Source: Oceanitalea stevensii
GTDB taxonomy: Bacteria; Actinomycetota; Actinomycetes; Actinomycetales; Actinomycetaceae
NCBI RefSeq assembly: GCF_014837105.1
Contig: NZ_JACSPO010000001.1
Location: 171,448-208,323 of the forward strand
DNA length: 36,876 bases
Reading direction: 5' to 3'
How positions within the stretch are numbered: the first letter of the stretch is position 1; the number at the start of each line of letters is the position of its first letter. The notes below the pieces were generated by a model, which saw only the letters and a list, made by a program, of their open reading frames with translations, searched no databases and was not told the DNA's origin. Shown here one piece after another: positions 35,289 through 36,876 of this stretch. Position numbers and translations under genes: made by a program.

Positions 35289-35304
35289 GCCGACCCGTGT
35301 CGGC
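35289..35304 (+). other. Small hairpin in the symporter leader
   Basis: GCCGAC and GTCGGC pair perfectly around a CCGT loop. It lies between the leader peptide and the larger hairpin and shares a repeated sequence with the latter's left arm, so the two structures could compete. Confidence 0.5.
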
Positions 35305-35324
35305 ACGCGTCCGAGTACCCGCGT

Positions 35325-35351
35325 CGGCGCGCGCACATCTCGCGCGCGCCG
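35325..35351 (+). terminator. Candidate attenuator hairpin before the symporter gene
   Basis: CGGCGCGCGC and GCGCGCGCCG form a perfect 10-base GC-only stem with a 7-base loop, ending 37 bases before ATG 35389. The downstream bases are only mildly T-containing, so termination or Rho-mediated arrest are both possible. Confidence 0.5.
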
Positions 35352-35388
35352 CCACCCTTGTCACCTTCGCGTACCCGGAAAGGCAGTC

Positions 35389-36825
35389 ATGTCCACGTCC
35401 ACTGCACCTACCCGACGGCGTCTGCGGGCGCCGTCCTTCACCGTCCAGATCCTCGCCGCCCTCGTCCTGGGCGTGCTGCTCGGCTGGTGGGCGCTCGCGA
35501 TCGGTGAGGGCCCGAACGAGGAGCCCAACGGGCTCACCGTCGCGCTGAGCACCATCGGCTCGACCTTCGTCAGCCTGCTGCGCGCCACCGTCCCGCCGCT
35601 GGTCTTCACCGCGATCGTCGCCTCGATCGCCAACCTGCGCGGCGTCGCCAACGCCGCCCGCCTCGCCGGCCAGACGCTCCTGTGGTTCGCCATCACCGCG
35701 GCGGCCTCCGTCGCCATCGGCATCGGGCTGGGCCTGCTCATGCAGCCGGGCATCAACACCTCGGTCGGTGCCGACGCCGCGAGCGACCCCGGCCGCTCCG
35801 GCAGCTGGCTCGACTTCCTCAGCGGCCTCGTGCCGGTGAACTTCCTCGGCCTGGAGACCTCGGCCTCGCTCGAGCGGAGCGAGGCGGGCGACATCCTCGG
35901 CGTCGGCAGCTCGCTGAGCTTCAACGTCCTGCAGATCCTCGTCATGGCCCTCGTCGTCGGTATCGCCGCGCTCAAGGTGGGGGACAAGGCCGAGCCCTTC
36001 CTCTCGGTCAACCGTTCGCTCCTCGCGATCATCCAGAAGCTGCTGTGGTGGATCATCCGCCTCGCGCCGCTGGGCACCCTCGGTCTCATCGGCCGCGCGA
36101 TCGCCACCTACGGCTGGGACGCCCTCGCGCCGCTCGGCACCTTCGCCGGCGCCGTCTACATCGGTCTCGCGCTCGTCCTCCTCGTCGTCTACCCGGTCGT
36201 CCTCAAGACCAACGGGCTCGGCGTCATGCGCTTCTTCCGCGGCGCCTGGCCGGCCATCCAGCTCGCCTTCGTCTCGCGCTCCTCGATCGGCACCCTGCCG
36301 CTCACGCAGCGGGTGACCGAGCGCAACCTCGGTGTCCCGCCGGCCTACGCCTCCTTCGCGGTGCCGCTCGGCGCGACGACGAAGATGGACGGCTGCGCCT
36401 CGATCTACCCGGCCCTCGCCGCGATCTTCGTCGCGCAGTTCTTCGGGCTCGAGCTCGGCGTCACCGACTACCTCCTCATCGCGTTCGTGTCCGTCGTCGG
36501 CTCCGCGGCGACGGCGGGACTCACCGGCGCGATCGTCATGCTCACCCTCACGCTGTCGACCCTGGGTCTGCCGCTCGAGGGCGTGGGCCTGCTCCTCGCC
36601 ATCGACCCGATCCTCGACATGGGCCGCACGGCGACGAACGTCGCCGGCCAGGCGCTCGTGCCGACCGTCGTCGCCAAGCGTGAGGGCATCCTCGACCTCG
36701 AGCGGTACAACTCCGCCAACGCCGAGAACATCTTCTCCGACGAGGACGAGGAGTACGCCGCACAGGCGCCCGAGCAGGTGAGCGGCCGTCCCGAGGCCGC
36801 CGAGCCGCAGCCGGCACGCGCCTGA
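35389..36825 (+). CDS. Dicarboxylate/amino acid:cation symporter (DAACS family), candidate cystine importer
   Basis: A 478-aa membrane transporter with about eight hydrophobic segments and two re-entrant regions. VPPLVFTAIVASIANLRG, SSIGTLPLTQRVTERNLGVP (serine-rich hairpin 1), VPLGATTKMDGCASIYPALAAIFVAQ (TM7 region with family motif) and LAIDPILDMGRTATNVAGQAL (TM8 with the substrate-binding Asp/Arg and Asn) identify a GltP/TcyP-like sodium- or proton-coupled carrier. Family members move glutamate, aspartate, C4-dicarboxylates or cystine (TcyP). The preceding Cys-Cys leader peptide points to cystine. The protein has a single Cys. The C-terminal ~50 residues are acidic and Pro-rich. ATG 35389 follows GGAAAGG. 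Confidence 0.92.
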   Translation: MSTSTAPTRRRLRAPSFTVQILAALVLGVLLGWWALAIGEGPNEEPNGLTVALSTIGSTFVSLLRATVPPLVFTAIVASIANLRGVANAARLAGQTLLWFAITAAASVAIGIGLGLLMQPGINTSVGADAASDPGRSGSWLDFLSGLVPVNFLGLETSASLERSEAGDILGVGSSLSFNVLQILVMALVVGIAALKVGDKAEPFLSVNRSLLAIIQKLLWWIIRLAPLGTLGLIGRAIATYGWDALAPLGTFAGAVYIGLALVLLVVYPVVLKTNGLGVMRFFRGAWPAIQLAFVSRSSIGTLPLTQRVTERNLGVPPAYASFAVPLGATTKMDGCASIYPALAAIFVAQFFGLELGVTDYLLIAFVSVVGSAATAGLTGAIVMLTLTLSTLGLPLEGVGLLLAIDPILDMGRTATNVAGQALVPTVVAKREGILDLERYNSANAENIFSDEDEEYAAQAPEQVSGRPEAAEPQPARA

Positions 36826-36836
36826 GCCGAGCGCCC

Positions 36837-36861
36837 GGGCGGCCCCCCCGGGGGGCCGCCC
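36837..36861 (+). terminator. GC hairpin terminator after the symporter gene
   Basis: GGGCGGCCCC pairs with GGGGCCGCCC, 11 bases after the stop codon. A second C/G-rich tract follows up to the window end. There is no T-tract, as is common in this phylum. Confidence 0.65.
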
Positions 36862-36876
36862 CCGCCCCCGCGGGGG

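Larger units (their letters stand above)
35072..35388 (+). other. 317-bp leader region between def and the symporter gene
   Basis: This stretch holds a promoter (TTCCGC at 35076-35081 and TAAAGT at 35099-35104, spacing 17), the leader peptide gene, a 6-base-stem hairpin, a 17-base imperfect direct repeat with 24-base period (35293-35309 and 35317-35333, 15 of 17 identical), a strong 10-base-stem hairpin, and the symporter ribosome-binding site. The layout is that of a transcription or translation attenuator. Confidence 0.65.

Noticed and set aside
35287..35388. An N-terminal extension of the symporter starting at 35287
   Set aside because: It would run through the GC hairpin and has Arg/Thr repeats unlike the family. 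ATG 35389 has GGAAAGG and fits homologues.

Overview
The window comes from a GC-rich actinobacterium, most likely of the order Micrococcales. The evidence is strong G/C preference at third codon positions, the division-cluster order pgeF-sepF-yggT-wag31, a DnaE1-type replicase, an IdeR/DtxR-type iron box, many probable leaderless genes, and large secreted xylan-degrading enzymes. No phage, plasmid, insertion sequence or CRISPR array is visible. Genus cannot be fixed from the sequence.

Region 1 (1-4730) is the distal end of the cell-division cluster: the 3' part of pgeF, then sepF, yggT, divIVA/wag31, lspA, an RluA-family pseudouridine synthase and a GNAT acetyltransferase. The last three are translationally coupled by overlaps. 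No yggS gene lies between pgeF and sepF.

Region 2 (4740-8882) is a small accessory module: a LuxR-type regulator with a helical N-terminal part, a two-Rossmann flavoprotein monooxygenase and a PHBH-type FAD monooxygenase. Region 3 (8883-17469) is mostly housekeeping: dnaE, an ACT-domain membrane protein, an alpha/beta hydrolase, bioY, a small S4-domain protein, hisD and a SurA-like lipoprotein. Region 4 (17470-21600) has an FGGY sugar kinase and a RecQ helicase fused to a phosphoribosyltransferase-like domain. Behind recQ is a 498-bp non-coding stretch with three identical 27-bp hairpin repeats and G-rich tracts.

Region 5 (21589-24783) contains an iron-box-controlled siderophore-binding lipoprotein, a CAT-anticodon tRNA, a hypothetical protein, and two tRNA-Asn genes flanking an aldo/keto reductase. 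Region 6 (24797-32565) is a hemicellulose locus: a wall-anchored CE4-GH10 acetylxylan esterase/xylanase and a secreted GH43 enzyme carrying five exact-period 135-bp repeats. Each gene has its own LacI-type operator. The enzymes should cooperate on acetylated arabinoxylan outside the cell.

Region 7 (32631-36876) has an FAD-binding dehydrogenase, peptide deformylase, and a dicarboxylate/amino-acid:cation symporter. The symporter is preceded by a 26-codon leader peptide ending Cys-Cys-Arg-Pro and by GC hairpins. This looks like a cysteine-sensing attenuator and suggests the transporter is a cystine importer (TcyP-like). It is the most attractive regulatory system in the window.
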